In this document: piece after piece, positions 21,734 to 34,500 of the stretch
Numbering within the stretch: the first letter of the stretch is position 1
Layout of the letters: the number at the start of each line of letters is the position of its first letter
Source: Cucumis sativus
Taxonomy: Eukaryota > Streptophyta > Magnoliopsida > Cucurbitales > Cucurbitaceae
DNA: 64,000 bases
Assembly: GCF_000004075.3 (NCBI RefSeq)
Contig: NC_026658.2
Location: forward strand, 868,001-932,000
Direction: 5' to 3'
Notes under the pieces: model-generated
What the model was told of the DNA's origin: nothing
The model's input: the letters and a program-made list of their open reading frames with translations, nothing else
Database searches by the model: none
Made by a program: the position numbers and the translations under genes

Positions 21734-24700
21734 GTGGGAAAAGTTGAAGATGAAGAGAAGAAAAAGAGAATTAACTTAATGATTTTAGAACTTCAAAGTG
21801 GGGAAGTTCCTTCTGTTTTTTGTTTTTAATGAGTAGTGAGAGTGCACGTCGTCTATTACTTTATGACATGAAGAACAATTTCTTTTTAAAAAATGTATAA
21901 CAATATAAGACATGGTATACATATACACTATAAACAATTTTGAAATATTCCAAAGGTTACCTTAACCATTCTTTTTAAGTTTGGTGGGTTGATAGATTAG
22001 TAAAAATGTGAAGAGTAGGGCTCAAATCTAGGTCTAGAAGGGACGGAAGAGAGTTTTACCACTCGACTAATTTATGAAATTAGTATTATTTCAGTTTTTT
22101 ATATACATGCAATAGCATAGAATGAGAGGGTTGTAGGCCTATGCTAAATCTAATGGTGCTATCAAGAATGAGTAGGGTTAGACAAATATTCTTCAAAGGT
22201 TTAATCTCTACTCCAATCGAGACCGGAGATAGGTAATGATATCGAAAATGAGTAGAGTTTGATGAAAATTCCTAGGTGATCTGACCTCTATACTGCTCGA
22301 ATCAGGACGGGAAATCCCTAGTGTAATAGAAAATGAATTAAAATTGAGGACACTAAGCGAGTCTCTCCCCTTCCCCAACTCTGCCCATTTTAATTTTGAA
22401 ATACTTCCTACGAAGTAGAAAGTATATTTTATTACTATACATATTATATTATATATACAAAAGAAAATGCTAATTGAAAGAATGGTCATTTGGAAGAAAA
22501 AAAAAAGCCAATTTTCCTTCTACAACCCTAAGGATGAGTGGATTTGGCATTTTGTGTTGATAGGGTTACAACATAATCGAGAGTGATTCAAATTGGCTCT
22601 CTAGGAGGAGAAAAATTCATGGATGATGGATGAGAAATAGAAGACACCGTAAAACATAAAAATAATAAAAGAAAAGTTTGGATTGAAAATTATCAAAATA
22701 AAATCAATTTTATATTACAGTTTAGGTAAAAAAAAGCTCCATTCAAACACGAGTTTCAGCCCCATTCCATTACGAGCTACCAAAGACACTCCAGAAATCA
22801 ATCAATATATTAATTGAAGAAAAAAAGATATGATAGTTTGCAAATTTATTGATAAAATATGGGAGGTTTTGTTGATGCTTAATTTGACTTTTGAATTGAC
22901 AAAATTTTGGAAGAAATCGACTTAAATTCGAGGAAATATTCCATTATTTATTATTCTTTTAAAAATACTCATTGGATGAATTTTAAAATTTTTAAAATTC
23001 TAATTATATAGTTTGTGCTCTTAAACAAAATGTAGGAACATTATTTGTATCTTCAATTTTGGATGAATTAGTGGGATAATACATGGTAATAGATTAGTTA
23101 GAGAAATGCTTACTTGTGTTGCTTATTCACTTTCAAATATTTGGTTAAATTTTTGTGTTGATAATTTAAACTTTTTATCCTAAGGATATCAAACCATAAT
23201 GATATATTATAGTGTAAACTTCATTCTAATGTTTCATAAATTGTTGATTAGTTAACAATTAATGTTGTTTCCTAGAAGAAAATGTCATTAATGACATGCC
23301 ACGATGTGTATGGCATATTCTTAATTAAAAGATATATATATACACACACAAAATGATAATTAATGAAAGGTGGGTGTGGAGTACACAATCTTTTGTTAAT
23401 TATATGTCTATATTTAATAGAGTACTAAAAAAAACCTAAAAACGATCCACGGAACATTTATAAAAACTTGGGAGATAATAAATTCTATTTGATGTAAACT
23501 TCTTCTTAGCGATGGATTAATATTTATAATATGGTGATAAACTTTTATTATTAATAAATTTCACTAAATATTGTTGCATTTACAATTGTTTAAAAAGTTA
23601 CTATATATATATGTTAATACTTTAAATATATGGTGATACAAAGAATGATTTGTATGACTATAGGTTTCATCTTACTTTAAGGTAAATCGTAAATAGGAAA
23701 CCACTGTAAATTGAACTTATGACTTTTAGTTAATTATTGAAATTATGGATAACTCATGATACATTATTTTTTTTTCATAATTACTTTAAATTAATTAATT
23801 GACTTTAATGTTAAATTCTGAAAGTGATTAATTAATAATTGAAAAATCGAGGTTAAAAAGTGTAAATATTGAAACTTAGGGACATAATTAATACAAAAGG
23901 CAAACCTTATGGGGGTGAAATTATGTTGTAGCATCATAGTTTACAAAGTTATTCCCTAATGTAGATGATATCACAATATAGAGATAGGAGCGAGCATGTA
24001 TCATGCAACTTGTTAGGGATTTCTTTTTTCCGTAATGATATTGTCTCTTGTTGGAAAGTTTTGAGGAAGGTGGTAGGTAACCATGGAGTGCTCCCTTTCT
24101 TATATGTCTCATAGGAAGAATAATGTTGATAAACATTTACTGTTAGGGCATGGTTTTTTTTTTCTTCATACAAAATAAATATAGAGAAAAAAGGAAGAAA
24201 AATTACTTACCTGGTTAAAGTACCAGTCTTCTCACTTTCTTCATAGTCACTATTGTTAAATTTGATAGTATGAAGTTTCATCTCAAAATTAATTGACAAT
24301 GAGAGGAGTAGTCTATTTATATTGTACGGAGTGAAAGCCTCTTTGTTTTTATAATATGAGACTTTCAATATGTATGATCTCTTCATTCTTTGACAAAAGC
24401 TGGAACAGCCAAAATTAGAAAGTAAAGAGTAAAAAGAGTAAATTAACACAAAATGAAAGTGGTTTTTTTCTTTTGAAGAAGAAAGAAACTTGAAAGGGAA
24501 GGGAACATCAGATTACATAAATTTAGACAACACCGTGAGATTCGGACGTGAAACTCATATTAAAATTGGGTTAAGAGTAACGTTATCCAAAAGGGTTTGA
24601 CGTCCGGATTGACAGGTGGGTGCACGAGCGTCAGCAGAACCACCACACGCTCCTTCCCCTCCTCTTTCCCATTTCTCCAAATACAAAGTGCGGGAAAACA

Positions 24701-25173
24701 GAAATTCCTTTCCATTTTAAAAATTTTTGATCCATAAACAAAAGAATAAAGAAAAATCGAATTTTGGAATCTTTTGTTTTCGTTTTTCTTTTCCCCTCTC
24801 CAATTTACCCGCATTTGAGGGCTGACAAAAGAAAAAGAAATTAAAAAGAGAGAATTTTTAACTTTCCCCCCCCAAAGAAAACACACTTCATCTGTCACTG
24901 AGTACAGCCCCCAATCCTTGAACTCTCTTCTGTGATCTTGACACGTGGGTTATCATCAAAGCAAATGGATTTGGTTGGACCAAGTGTCAACTGGGATTTG
25001 GGTTGAACTTTGGGGAAGCTGTGGTGGTAAGTTTAGCAATGCTCTTTTGGATTTTAGGACTAACCACCAAAAAAGCACACCTCATAGACTCTCTCTCTCA
25101 ACGGTTTATGTGTTCTATTTTGGCCACACAACAACAATAAAAGAGAGTTTTAGAGGGAGAAACAGCAAAACAA
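21734..25173. other. Divergent intergenic spacer between SD2-5 and MBD genes
   Basis: Both flanking genes start outward from this region. The first 150 bp hold the SD2-5 promoter and leader. An internal direct repeat (AGAATGAGTAGGGTTAGACAAAT at about 22165 and GAAAATGAGTAGAGTTTGATGAAA at about 22241) suggests remnant repeats. At about 24200-24340 the sequence GAAGTTTCATCTCAAAATTAATTGACAATGAGAGGAGTAG resembles a widespread LTR-derived repeat. A run of ten C occurs at about 24865. A G-box ACACGTGG lies at about 24940, upstream of the MBD gene. No further gene is visible. Confidence 0.5.
24200..24340. mobile_element. Likely fossil LTR fragment
   Basis: The motif TTTCATCTCAAAATTAATTG followed by ACAATGAGAGGAGTAG is a pattern I associate with dispersed plant LTRs; a weaker copy (AATTTCATCTCAAAATCAAT) is at about 43826. 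No terminal repeats or coding parts are seen; it is a short, broken and old remnant. Confidence 0.3.
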
Positions 25174-27556
25174 ATGGAGAGCAAAGAAGGAGTTATGATG
25201 GTGGAAATTGAAGAAGCTCAAGCTGATATTGGAGCAGTTATGGATGAAGTCATTTCTGTGGAGCTTCCTGCGCCACCTACTTGGAAGAAACTGGTTTCTT
25301 TCTCTTTCCCTCTCTAAAAAGTTTCAAATTTTACCTTAATTTAGGTATCTCTTTTTTTCTTTTGCAAGAAACCAAATTTTTTCCACTCGATATTGCAATT
25401 TTGCTTTCTGGGTCTTGTGAATTTCATGCCAGTGTTTTCTATTTGTGGTAAAGTTTGTGTTTTTTTTGCCTTTGGAACTCTGTTTTTAGTTTTAGGGCCT
25501 TTGTTGTGAAATTCTGGAAGGTTAGGACATGTTTCAACCTTAATTTCTTGTTTGTTTTTGCTCTCTGAGAATGGATATAGAAGTAGGTTGAATTCTTTTG
25601 AAGCTCTCTTTTCCCTATTTGTTGCACTGTCAATTGATTTTTAGGCATTTCTTTTCCTTGAGTTCTTCATTTTTTTTAATATGGGATATCAATGTTGGCT
25701 TATAAGGATTTTTTTAGATTTTCATGTGAAAAATTAGTTGTTATGAAGTTTTGGATGACGAGTGTAAAAAATGACCATGGCTATGAAAGAGCTACTGTCT
25801 GATTGAAAATAGGATTTTGATGTCATGACACCTGGGGAAGGACTGCTATAACGTAGGAAAGTGTTAAGTTTTTGGAGTCTAGAACAATGGCTCATTGCGA
25901 CTTGTGGTGTTCTGTGTTAAACATGTCTGATATTCATGCTATAGGAACTTGAAGCCTGATCTTGGGAAGCACTTTTAATCTTACTGTTTGTGTCTAAAGT
26001 AGTCTGTTCTTAAAGGCTGCTATAAAAAAAAAAAACTGAATGCTTTTGATATGTGACCATATGATGGGAGGGTCGAAGGTTTTAAACCAATGTTTTCAGG
26101 CTGTTTTGTCAGTGTTACATCAATCATGCTTCAGAGTTTCGTGGTTCGTGCGCTATGGTGATTAAAAATGATTGTATGACCTGTGAATCTACTCATTTTT
26201 TGTGTGTGTGTGTTTTATGAAAAGCCCAATTCTTTTGTAAAATTCACTTCCCAGTTAGAGATCGAGAAATCACCTCTGATTCTTCAATACATAGAAATCT
26301 ACCAAGAGATTTTTTTTTCGCTATGTTGCCCCCACATTCCCTCACCATCTCTTCCATGTCTTTGTTCTCCTGGATTTCTGAGTTTATGTATGTTGTATTC
26401 GAAGTCTCTGAGCCAAACTCTCGTCTGACATTCGTTGTGATATGGATCTTGGAAGATTTTTGTATTACGATTTGTATATTAGAAGGTTGTTTAGATCATT
26501 TCTACTAAAACGAATTAGCGGTTTTTCCCTCTTGTTTAGTTCATACCCAGGAGGTCAGGTACCCCAAGAAAGACTGAGATTGTATTCATTGCTCCAACTG
26601 GTGAAGAAATTGGTAATAGAAAACTTCTGGAGCAGTACTTAAAATCGCATCCTGGTGGTCCTGCAATATCGGAGTTTGATTGGAGCACAGGGGAGACACC
26701 TAGAAGATCAGCAAGAATCAGTGAGAAGGTCAAGGCAACTCCACCTAAAGAGGAGCCTCCAAAGAAACGGAGCCGGAAATCTTCTGTTTCTAAGAGAGAG
26801 AGTAAGGAGGAAGCCAATGCAAGTGTCACAGGTCCTGAAGAAGTTGAAATGAAAGATGCAGAGGCAAATGAGAATAACATTCCTGTTGTAGAGGATAAAG
26901 ACGGTTCTGATAATCCCAAAGGCGAACCCAAGGAAATAGAAAAAGTGGGTGCTGATCCAGACATAAGCGGTAAAGATAAGACGGGTAATGATGCTGGTGA
27001 AAGTAAAAATGGTCATACAGAATCCCTGGAAGCCACAGAGAACATTCCCCAGGTGAAGGAAGGTGAAAAGCAAGACCACGAGGGAGGTTCAGATGTAGTT
27101 GTTAACTCGGAATTTGTCAGTATGGGTGAAACAAACAAGCACGGTAGTGAAACCAACGGTCAAGATGCGATTCAAGAGAAAACTGAGGGTTTGGAAGAAG
27201 CTGAAAAGCAAGAAAATGAAATAGCAGAAACTGTCACACCTTCTGAACATATTACTGCTATTGCTAGTGAGGTTAACCAATCCGAAAAGGAAATGGTGCA
27301 AACTGAGACCAAGCAAGAAAACGACTCTCAAAGCAACAAAGAAAACAAAAATGACCATGACAATGTTGGCATTGAACAATCGAATGGAGTCGTGGAGGGA
27401 GAGAAACAGAATGATCAGAATGAAGCCACAGGTGTATCAGATAATGAGGTTAAGGGCAATCAAGATATTTCAACAAATGCTGCAAAATGTAATGTTCAGG
27501 ACGAGGATAGAAGCATAGAACACGATAGCTTGGTGAAAGAAAACGGTAAGCTTTAA
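25174..27556 (+). CDS. Methyl-CpG-binding domain protein, MBD10/MBD11-like
   Basis: Two exons, 25174-25293 and 26540-27556, joined in phase 0 across a 1246-bp intron, encode 378 residues. The MBD follows a short acidic N terminus: [18 protein letters not shown], then [19 protein letters not shown], then [21 protein letters not shown] and [15 protein letters not shown], the pattern of plant MBD10/MBD11. A basic [10 protein letters not shown] segment just after it is a likely nuclear localisation signal. The long C-terminal half is rich in Glu, Asp, Lys, Asn and Gln and looks disordered; its length is nearer MBD10 than MBD11. Plant MBD10/11 lack clear binding to methylated CpG in vitro, so a role in chromatin organisation is more likely than direct methyl reading (family knowledge). 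The intron separates WKKL from FIPRR inside the domain. Large antisense ORFs over exon 2 are composition artefacts. Confidence 0.95.
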
Positions 27557-28768
27557 CGAGGACAACCGGTGGATCGATGCAGTGCATATCGCAACTGTCT
27601 GCCGACTGCTGTATTATGCTTACTCTCCATCACCTTTTGGCGGTCTCGACAACCCGAACTTTGTTTCTCTGCAACTGTTTTCATTCTTCCACGGTCACAG
27701 TAGCTTTAGTTTTACGAATGTATTTACCCAAAAGAGAACTTGTAGTAGTTAGATTTAGATTTTAGAATCTGTAGCTTTTGTTGTTTTTGCTCACAAGACT
27801 TCATTTGACTGTAGAATGTTAATGTTAATCAGCCTTCTAATTACATTGGGTAAGAGATGTTTTCCTGTTTCATGCTGCTATGCTACCTTGTTAAAAATAA
27901 TTCTTTTCTTTCCAAAGTTGTAATAATCCTCGACTTTTCATTGGAGTTGACATCTGAAGGAAAATTGGGGCTTGAAGCGGTGTGACTATGGAATAGAATG
28001 AAAATTGGGATCGTACTGTTTCAATTTACTGTAAAGCCTATTTCAAGTTTTTATTTTCATTTGATATTCTACATGATTTCTATTATAATGGTAGTACATT
28101 TATGTAAGGTTAAAGATAACAATGCAACTATTGTTATACAAATGACAATTTCATGGCTATTGTTTCATAAATTTAGTCCATACTTTTCATTTACTCTTAA
28201 AAACTTCAACATCACACTGAAATGAAATAGTTTCAAAGATCAACCTTTTGCACAAACTTCTATTAACATGAAAATGGAAAGTATTCCCTAAGCCAAATGG
28301 ATATTCCAATCCAAACCCCATCAAACATCTGTTAAAAGAAACAGAAAAAAGAAAAACCTTAAAACAAACACATACATAAAATAGAGATTTTCAAGAAAAG
28401 TAACAGATGAAAAGAAAGTGAAAAGAAAGGAAATATTAGAGAGAGAGATAAAAGTGTGAGGAAAGGGAAAGAATCTATTCTATGCCCCCATAAAAAAACA
28501 ACTCAAAACTCTTTTTCATCATAGAACTAAGAATAAAGAATCTTCTTCCTTCTCATCAAAATTTGAATCATCTTTGGACAAAGGCTAAGAATCAATCACT
28601 ATTTTTGTAATGCCATGGCCTCAGGAAGAAAAGCATTGCATCATTCATGTGATTTCCTGCTCCTATTTTTGGCCTACAAAGTATTACAATATCACATAAT
28701 CCCATAACCCCACCCTCTTTTTCTACAAAAGGAACTCTCTTTTTCCTCTCCTTTTGCCCTCCTCACAA
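27557..28768. other. MBD 3' UTR and GH17 promoter
   Basis: The first 250-350 bp look like MBD 3' UTR. The rest is AT-rich spacer with a purine-rich stretch at about 28320-28480 and a pyrimidine-rich promoter just before 28769. No other gene was seen. Confidence 0.5.
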
Positions 28769-30140
28769 ATGACCACTTGTTCCTTTTTGTTCTGCTTCTT
28801 TTTTACCTTCGGTGCCGTCTTCCTAAATGGTCAGCTCATTCCATTGAACTTTAAATGAGTATTGCCTTTTGTTTTTCTAAAATATAGGTTTGAATGTGGC
28901 TAACTATGCCTTTTTTCTTTTACATTTTTACAGCAGTGGATGCAACTTGGACATATGGAGTGAATTATGGAAGAATAGCAGATAATTTACCACCACCTGA
29001 AAGTGTTGTGACTCTTTTGAAAGCTGCAAAGATAAAGAACATCAGAATCTATGATGCTGATCATGGAGTCCTCAACGCCTTCAAAGGTTCCGGTATTGAG
29101 ATTGTAGTCGGGCTCGGTAATGAATTTCTCAAAGACATAAGCGTTGGGGAGGATCGAGCTATGAACTGGATTAAAGAAAATGTCCAGCCATTTCTCCCCG
29201 ACACTCATATAAGAGGGATTGCGGTTGGGAACGAGATATTGGGGGGTGCTGATGTTGAGCTGTGGGAGGTTCTTTTGCCTGCAGTAAAAAATGTTTACAG
29301 TGCTCTTTATAGGCTTCAATTGACAAGTGTTGTGCAAGTTTCAAGTCCACATTCAGAAGCTGTTTTTGCAAACTCATTTCCTCCTTCATCCTGCATTTTT
29401 AGGGAAGATATTGTGCCATTTATGAAGCCACTTTTGCAATTCTTCTCCTTCATTGGCTCACCTTTCTTCATTAATGCATATCCCTTCTTGGCTTACAAGA
29501 ATGACCCTGAACATATTGACATTAACTATGCACTCTTCAAGAAGAACAAAGGGATCTTCGATGCAAAAACCAATCTGCATTACGATAACATGTTCGAGGC
29601 TCAAGTTGATGCGGCTTACGCTGCACTTGAAAAGGTTGGCTACCCTAAGATGCCGGTCATTGTTTCGGAAACTGGCTGGGCTTCTCATGGAGACGAGAAC
29701 GAAGCTGGTGCTACCATGAAAAATGCAAGGACATACAATCGAAATCTACGTAAGAAGTTGATGAAAAAGAAGGGAACTCCTTTCCGGCCGAAAATGGTGG
29801 TGAGGGCTTACATTTTTGCTCTATTCAACGAGAACTCAAAACCAGGGCCAACGTCCGAGAGGAACTTCGGACTGTTCAAGCCAGATGGCAGCATTTCATA
29901 CGATATTGGCTTCACAGGACTCAAGCCGTCCGCTGCAGGACCCTCATCTCTTCTCTCTTTCAAGGTAAGATTTTTCACGAACAGTAATTAGATTTTTCAA
30001 ACTGATTTCATCATTTAAGTTTAGTTAATTTGAGTTTCTTCTTTTGGCAGAAACTTGGATTTGGAGGCTGGTTTGGTTGTTCATATTCAATGGTTCTCAC
30101 AGCCTCCGTTGCTATTCTGATGCTGATTCTTTCATCATAG
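28769..30140 (+). CDS. Glucan endo-1,3-beta-glucosidase (GH17), BG14-like, probably GPI-anchored
   Basis: Three exons, 28769-28829, 28934-29964 and 30051-30140 (phases 1 and 0), encode 393 residues. Residues 1-20 are a signal peptide (SFLFCFFFTFGAVFL). The GH17 barrel starts at WTYGVNYGRIADNLP. The catalytic acid is Glu121 in AVGNEIL and the nucleophile is Glu266 in VSETGW; both are present. The enzyme cleaves beta-1,3-glucan such as callose in the wall or at plasmodesmata. There is no X8/CBM43 module. Exon 3 encodes a hydrophobic end (about residues 376-391, SMVLTASVAILMLILSS) after a Ser/Gly/Ala-rich stretch (PSAAGPSSL), which fits a GPI-anchor signal. If intron 2 is retained, the protein ends in VRFFTNSN without this signal, a possible switch between anchored and secreted forms (inference). 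The length and lack of X8 resemble Arabidopsis BG14 (At2g27500 from memory). Confidence 0.95.
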
Positions 30141-30162
30141 AAAAAAGCTTCAACGACATCAA

Positions 30163-30571
30163 AAACCAGCTCAAGATCAAGAGCAGTCTACAAAAACTTA
30201 CCTTTACAATTCATCTTCAATTCTTTGAGTGAACAGTTATTGTTTAAATTTTTAAAAAGACCAACTGATTGATTTTTCTTTTTCTTTCTCTTTTTTTTCT
30301 TCAACACAACATTTCAGAAATGTAACAAATTCCACAGCTCTCTAATACTATCTCTGGTGTTCCAGTTAAGCCTTTGCTTGATGATATTCAAATTCTATTT
30401 ATACATAAATTTGCTTACATTATTCAATCCGAAACGAAATAAAAGATGAAAACTGTAGACAATATATGATAAAAACCAGCTCAAGATCAAGCAGTTGGTC
30501 AGTGAAACTGTATCTTTATTATTCCTCACAAAATCAAGGCTTTGTTTGGTGATATTCAAATTCCATTTGTT
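30163..30571 (+). repeat. Partial direct duplications in the GH17 3' flank
   Basis: AAAACCAGCTCAAGATCAAG occurs at about 30163-30182 and again at 30474-30493. TTGATGATATTCAAATTCTATTT at about 30378 recurs as TTGGTGATATTCAAATTCCATTT at about 30544. The spacing differs (about 311 and 166 bp), so one copy lost internal sequence after a tandem duplication. Confidence 0.75.
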
Positions 30572-30704
30572 CCTTTTCAGGCTGTAAATGGTTTAAGTAT
30601 ACACATTTATGAACATCAAAACTCCTAAAAAAAAAGAAGCTATAAACAAAGACAGAAAATTCCCCCATCAAACAGATTGATGAAATTAAGAAAGCCCTTC
30701 AAAA

Positions 30705-31471
30705 TCAATCAAGGATTTGCTCTGGGTTACCACTAGAATCAACCCCTTCACCGTTAATCCGATCAAGAACAAGAACCAAAGCCATAGCGAAAGCTCCATC
30801 AAAACCAGGGTTTAAAGAAAGAGAAAAAACATCTTTTCCAAGCAACACATTAGTCGAAGCATCAACTTTCCTTCTAATTGTAGCCACCGGTTCTTTCTTA
30901 ACATTCAAAACTGTGCATAATCGCTGCCCAAAACACCCCTCGATTTGATACTCCTCGCCGGGATTCCCGTACATTTCCACCGTGAAACTCGACCGTCCGA
31001 TGATTGACGACCTCCGCACTCCGAAAATCGGTTTCTGTCCGTTGATTCTCTCCCGGAGATACCCTTCCCAACGTTGATGCAAACTCGGCCTCTGTTTAAG
31101 CAAAAAATACAGATTCAATAACTCGAAACTCAAAATTCAAACAAACAAGAATCCAAAATTCATAATTAGAGAAAACCCATTTGAAATAAAGGAAGAAGAA
31201 AGCGAAATCAAGTATTCATTACCTTGCGGCGGACTGTGAAGAGGCAACGGCCATGAGGGTCCATGAGAACGAGTTCATCTCTGTAACGAGAATCAGGACC
31301 ATAAGAATCAACTCGAAAAACGAGTTTGCCTTTGCAATCATAGACGGTGAAGCCATCACCGGCGAAGAAGAGAGAAGTTTTCATGACAGTGAAATGGGTG
31401 GTGGTTGTGGTGGAGGACCCAACAAGTCCCTTGCAGGAAAACAGAGAGTCATCAATGGAAGAAACCTTCAT
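30705..31471 (-). CDS. LURP-one-related protein (LOR5-like)
   Basis: Two exons, 31471-31223 and 31091-30705, joined in phase 0, encode 211 residues. It belongs to the LURP-one/Tubby-C-like family, single-domain beta-barrel proteins whose founder in Arabidopsis is needed for basal defence; the biochemical role of the family is unknown. Visible features: HFTVMKTSLFFAGDGFTVYD, GKLVFRVDSY, DELVLMDPHGRCLFTVRRK at the end of exon 1, then HQRWEGYLRE, FTVEMYGNPGEEYQIEG and, near the end, LGKDVFSLSLNPGFDGAFAM. FDGAFAMALVLVLDRI matches the hydrophobic C-terminal helix of the family. The start at 31471 is preferred over an upstream in-frame Met at 31537, because a TATAAAA box on the minus strand at 31532-31526 would place the transcript start between them. 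It converges with the GH17 gene. Confidence 0.93.
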
Positions 31472-31525
31472 TGGAGTGAGATTTGTGGAGAATGGAGATG
31501 GAGAGAAATGAAGGAAATTCTGTCT

Positions 31526-31532
31526 TTTTATA
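31526..31532 (-). promoter_or_regulatory. TATA box of the LURP-one-related gene
   Basis: TATAAAA on the minus strand, 55 bp upstream of the chosen ATG. It makes the upstream in-frame Met at 31537 unlikely as start. Confidence 0.6.
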
Positions 31533-34500
31533 AACAAAGATGGAAAGTGAGTGAGTGGAGGAGAAGAAGAGGAAGAATATGGGGACAGAGGTTAAAGGGT
31601 CGGCATGTGACGGCTGAAAAAGAGGAAAAAAATGGAGATCAGTGAGAGTGGTGGGTCTGGTTTGAAAAAGATGAACGCGGAAGGATAAATCATATAACAT
31701 TGACATCTTCTATCCTTTTAAGCTTTCATATTGTTTGGGACAAAACTACCTTTTTCTCCCGAAGTATACTTTGGTTTAGTTCAAATTGCAAAACACAACC
31801 TCCACTCTGGTGTAGTAGTTCTTATACTTTCCATACTAAAACTTTATATTCTTACACTACTAATCCTATTTCTCAACTATACAAATTTGAGGGTTTTAAT
31901 ACAATTGTATTCAATAATATTTTTGTAACTAACTTTATTATTTACTTCTTAAACTTTTAAAATCCATTATTAAAACCCTTCTTTGATGCCTATCGTATTA
32001 TATATATTTAAAGGTTTTTCAATGTATTTTTCCTAATTTTTTAAATAAATATTCCACTTTCTTTACAAAACAAATTTAAATAGTGAACAAAATCAAGTTT
32101 TTAAAAAGTACAAATTTGAATATCTAAATTTGATTGTGTTTAAAAGTATATAAAGAAGTTAAAAAATTATGTGCATGCACGTATGGCAAGTTTACTTTTT
32201 AAAGTAAAAAATAAAAATAAAATAGTTATCAAACGGAATCTCTCCCATTTTTAAAAGAGAGAAATTTTATTTCTCAAAGAAATTGTAACATGATTGAAAG
32301 GAGTCATGAAAAAGACGACATGATTAACTTATTTGTATATAAAATTGTCTATTTAACTTTTACATCATTGTCAATTAGGTTAATGTGAATACTTTCAAGA
32401 TACCTATTTAAAACTATTTTGTAACTTCAAGACTAAAGTGTTGCTTTTGAGATTTAAGAGATCCAATGTAAATCTAAACCAAATCTCATAATAAGTAAGT
32501 GATACTTTAAGAGACCTTTGTTTAACGATAAAAACAAATAGTTGAATTGAGTTGATCGAGTTAGTAATAATTATAGAGAAGTAATTGAGAGAGTTGACAC
32601 AAAATGAGAAATATAAGTTGATGTGAATAGGGAGTTAGCAATCTTCAATACTAAACCCTAAATCTAGTTGGTGTCTATATTGATCAAGACTATGTATATC
32701 TAATTTAAGCAATATGAAATTAACAAATTGTGTCTACTTAACCTTAAATTGGATGGTAAAGATTGATTTTCTAATGTTATAAGAACTACTTCATAAGAGA
32801 ATAAAAAGCTTGCTTTGGGACAAGGCCTTATAAAAAAGCACAATATGTGAAAGATTTGTGACCTATTATTCGAGGGATTAAAGAAGATTGTTGTTTGCTA
32901 AGTAGAGGATTTACATGATTATTATAGTCTCATTGTTGGCCACTAAGAGAACATTAATAGCACCATAAAAATTAATTAAACATAGCAACCCTAAGTACAT
33001 TTAGTTTTAGCTTTTATTCACCTTAATTAAGTTTTACATAAACTAAACTATAACGACTAAAGAAACATATAATTAGCCTTTAAACTTTTAATATATATAT
33101 ATATTAGGAGGGAAGTATATATAAAGAAGTATTAAGGACAATAAAGAAAGATAATTAAAAAATTGAAAAGAAAGGAACCCTAAAGTATACCCATTCAAAT
33201 TATTGTTACTAATTTAAGCATATTTTTTTAGGTTTATTTATTTATTATTATTATTTTTTGGTTTTATATATTTATCTAATATTTTCTTTGATTCTTCAAA
33301 TCGAATGAATATTTGTGTTGATCCTTTATGTTTTAGCTGTCATTATTATTCTTTTAAGTATATCATTTTTAAAATTGAAGTTATTTATCTTCTCTTTAAT
33401 CCATGATTAATTAATGTTGTCTTAATATTAATGTCTATTACTAACTAACGATGATATTTTGTAATATTTGGATCCATTTTATATTTGAAAATGACTTTTA
33501 ACACGAGAACTAAATTATTGATTTAAAATATTAGTTTTAGAAAATACTATACGTGAAAATATGAATAAATTTTAAATATAAAATACGACAATTTAGAAGA
33601 CATAGAAAAAATCATTTTTTTAACCATAAACTTTTATTGACTATCATTCAACTATACAATTGGATACATAGGTAAGATATGACATCAATAAAAGCTTATT
33701 TTCTATGCTTCCAATGAATTTAAAATATTTTTATAGTGCAAAATTGATAAAATTTCTAAAAAAACATTAAAACAAATTTTATTAGAAAAATTATTATAAA
33801 TGATAAAATTATTGAAAATATTTATTAAATATAACAAAATTTCACATTTAATTTTATCATAAACATTTAGACTATAAAATTTAACTATGTATTACCTAAA
33901 CATTCTGGTTAATTTGTTATGTTCATTTTTTTTTTTATTAAAATATGTGAATTTTGACGAAGTTAGGTTATATTTAGCCCCCAAAGAAAGTGAGAATTAA
34001 AGGGTAGAAATTGAATAAAGCACTAACTTAATTAAATTTAAATTTAAAGATGAATGATTAAACTCTCTCGAAGTTAAATTTTAGAATTAATTTTATGGTT
34101 TGATGAAAACTTTCAATTATGGTCATATAGATTAATACTGATGTACTAATTAAGTTTCAAATTAATTTATGAACTAAAATTATGATAAGACTTGGAAAAA
34201 TTAAAGTAAAATGAGAGTTTTCATCCTTCTAATAATGTAAATGTTTCTAGAAAACATAGTGTGTGGAATATGATCAAATAGTGAAGTTGATAAGATAACG
34301 ATGTAAACGTGATGGATATATGAAAGGTGGAAGATATTTTTAAAGGCACTCAACATGGACACATTAACAAATTATTATTATTATTATTACGTTATTATAT
34401 GCTTTTTGTTTTTGCCTTATTATAATGACCAATATCGCTTTATAATAATTTTTCTATATAAAATAATGTTTACGTTATTATATAGTAATGTATTCTTCTT

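Noticed and set aside
26536-26964. 142-residue minus-strand frame opposite the MBD gene
   Set aside because: It lies antisense to exon 2 of a clearly coding MBD gene and its Ser/Leu/Phe bias mirrors the sense codons.
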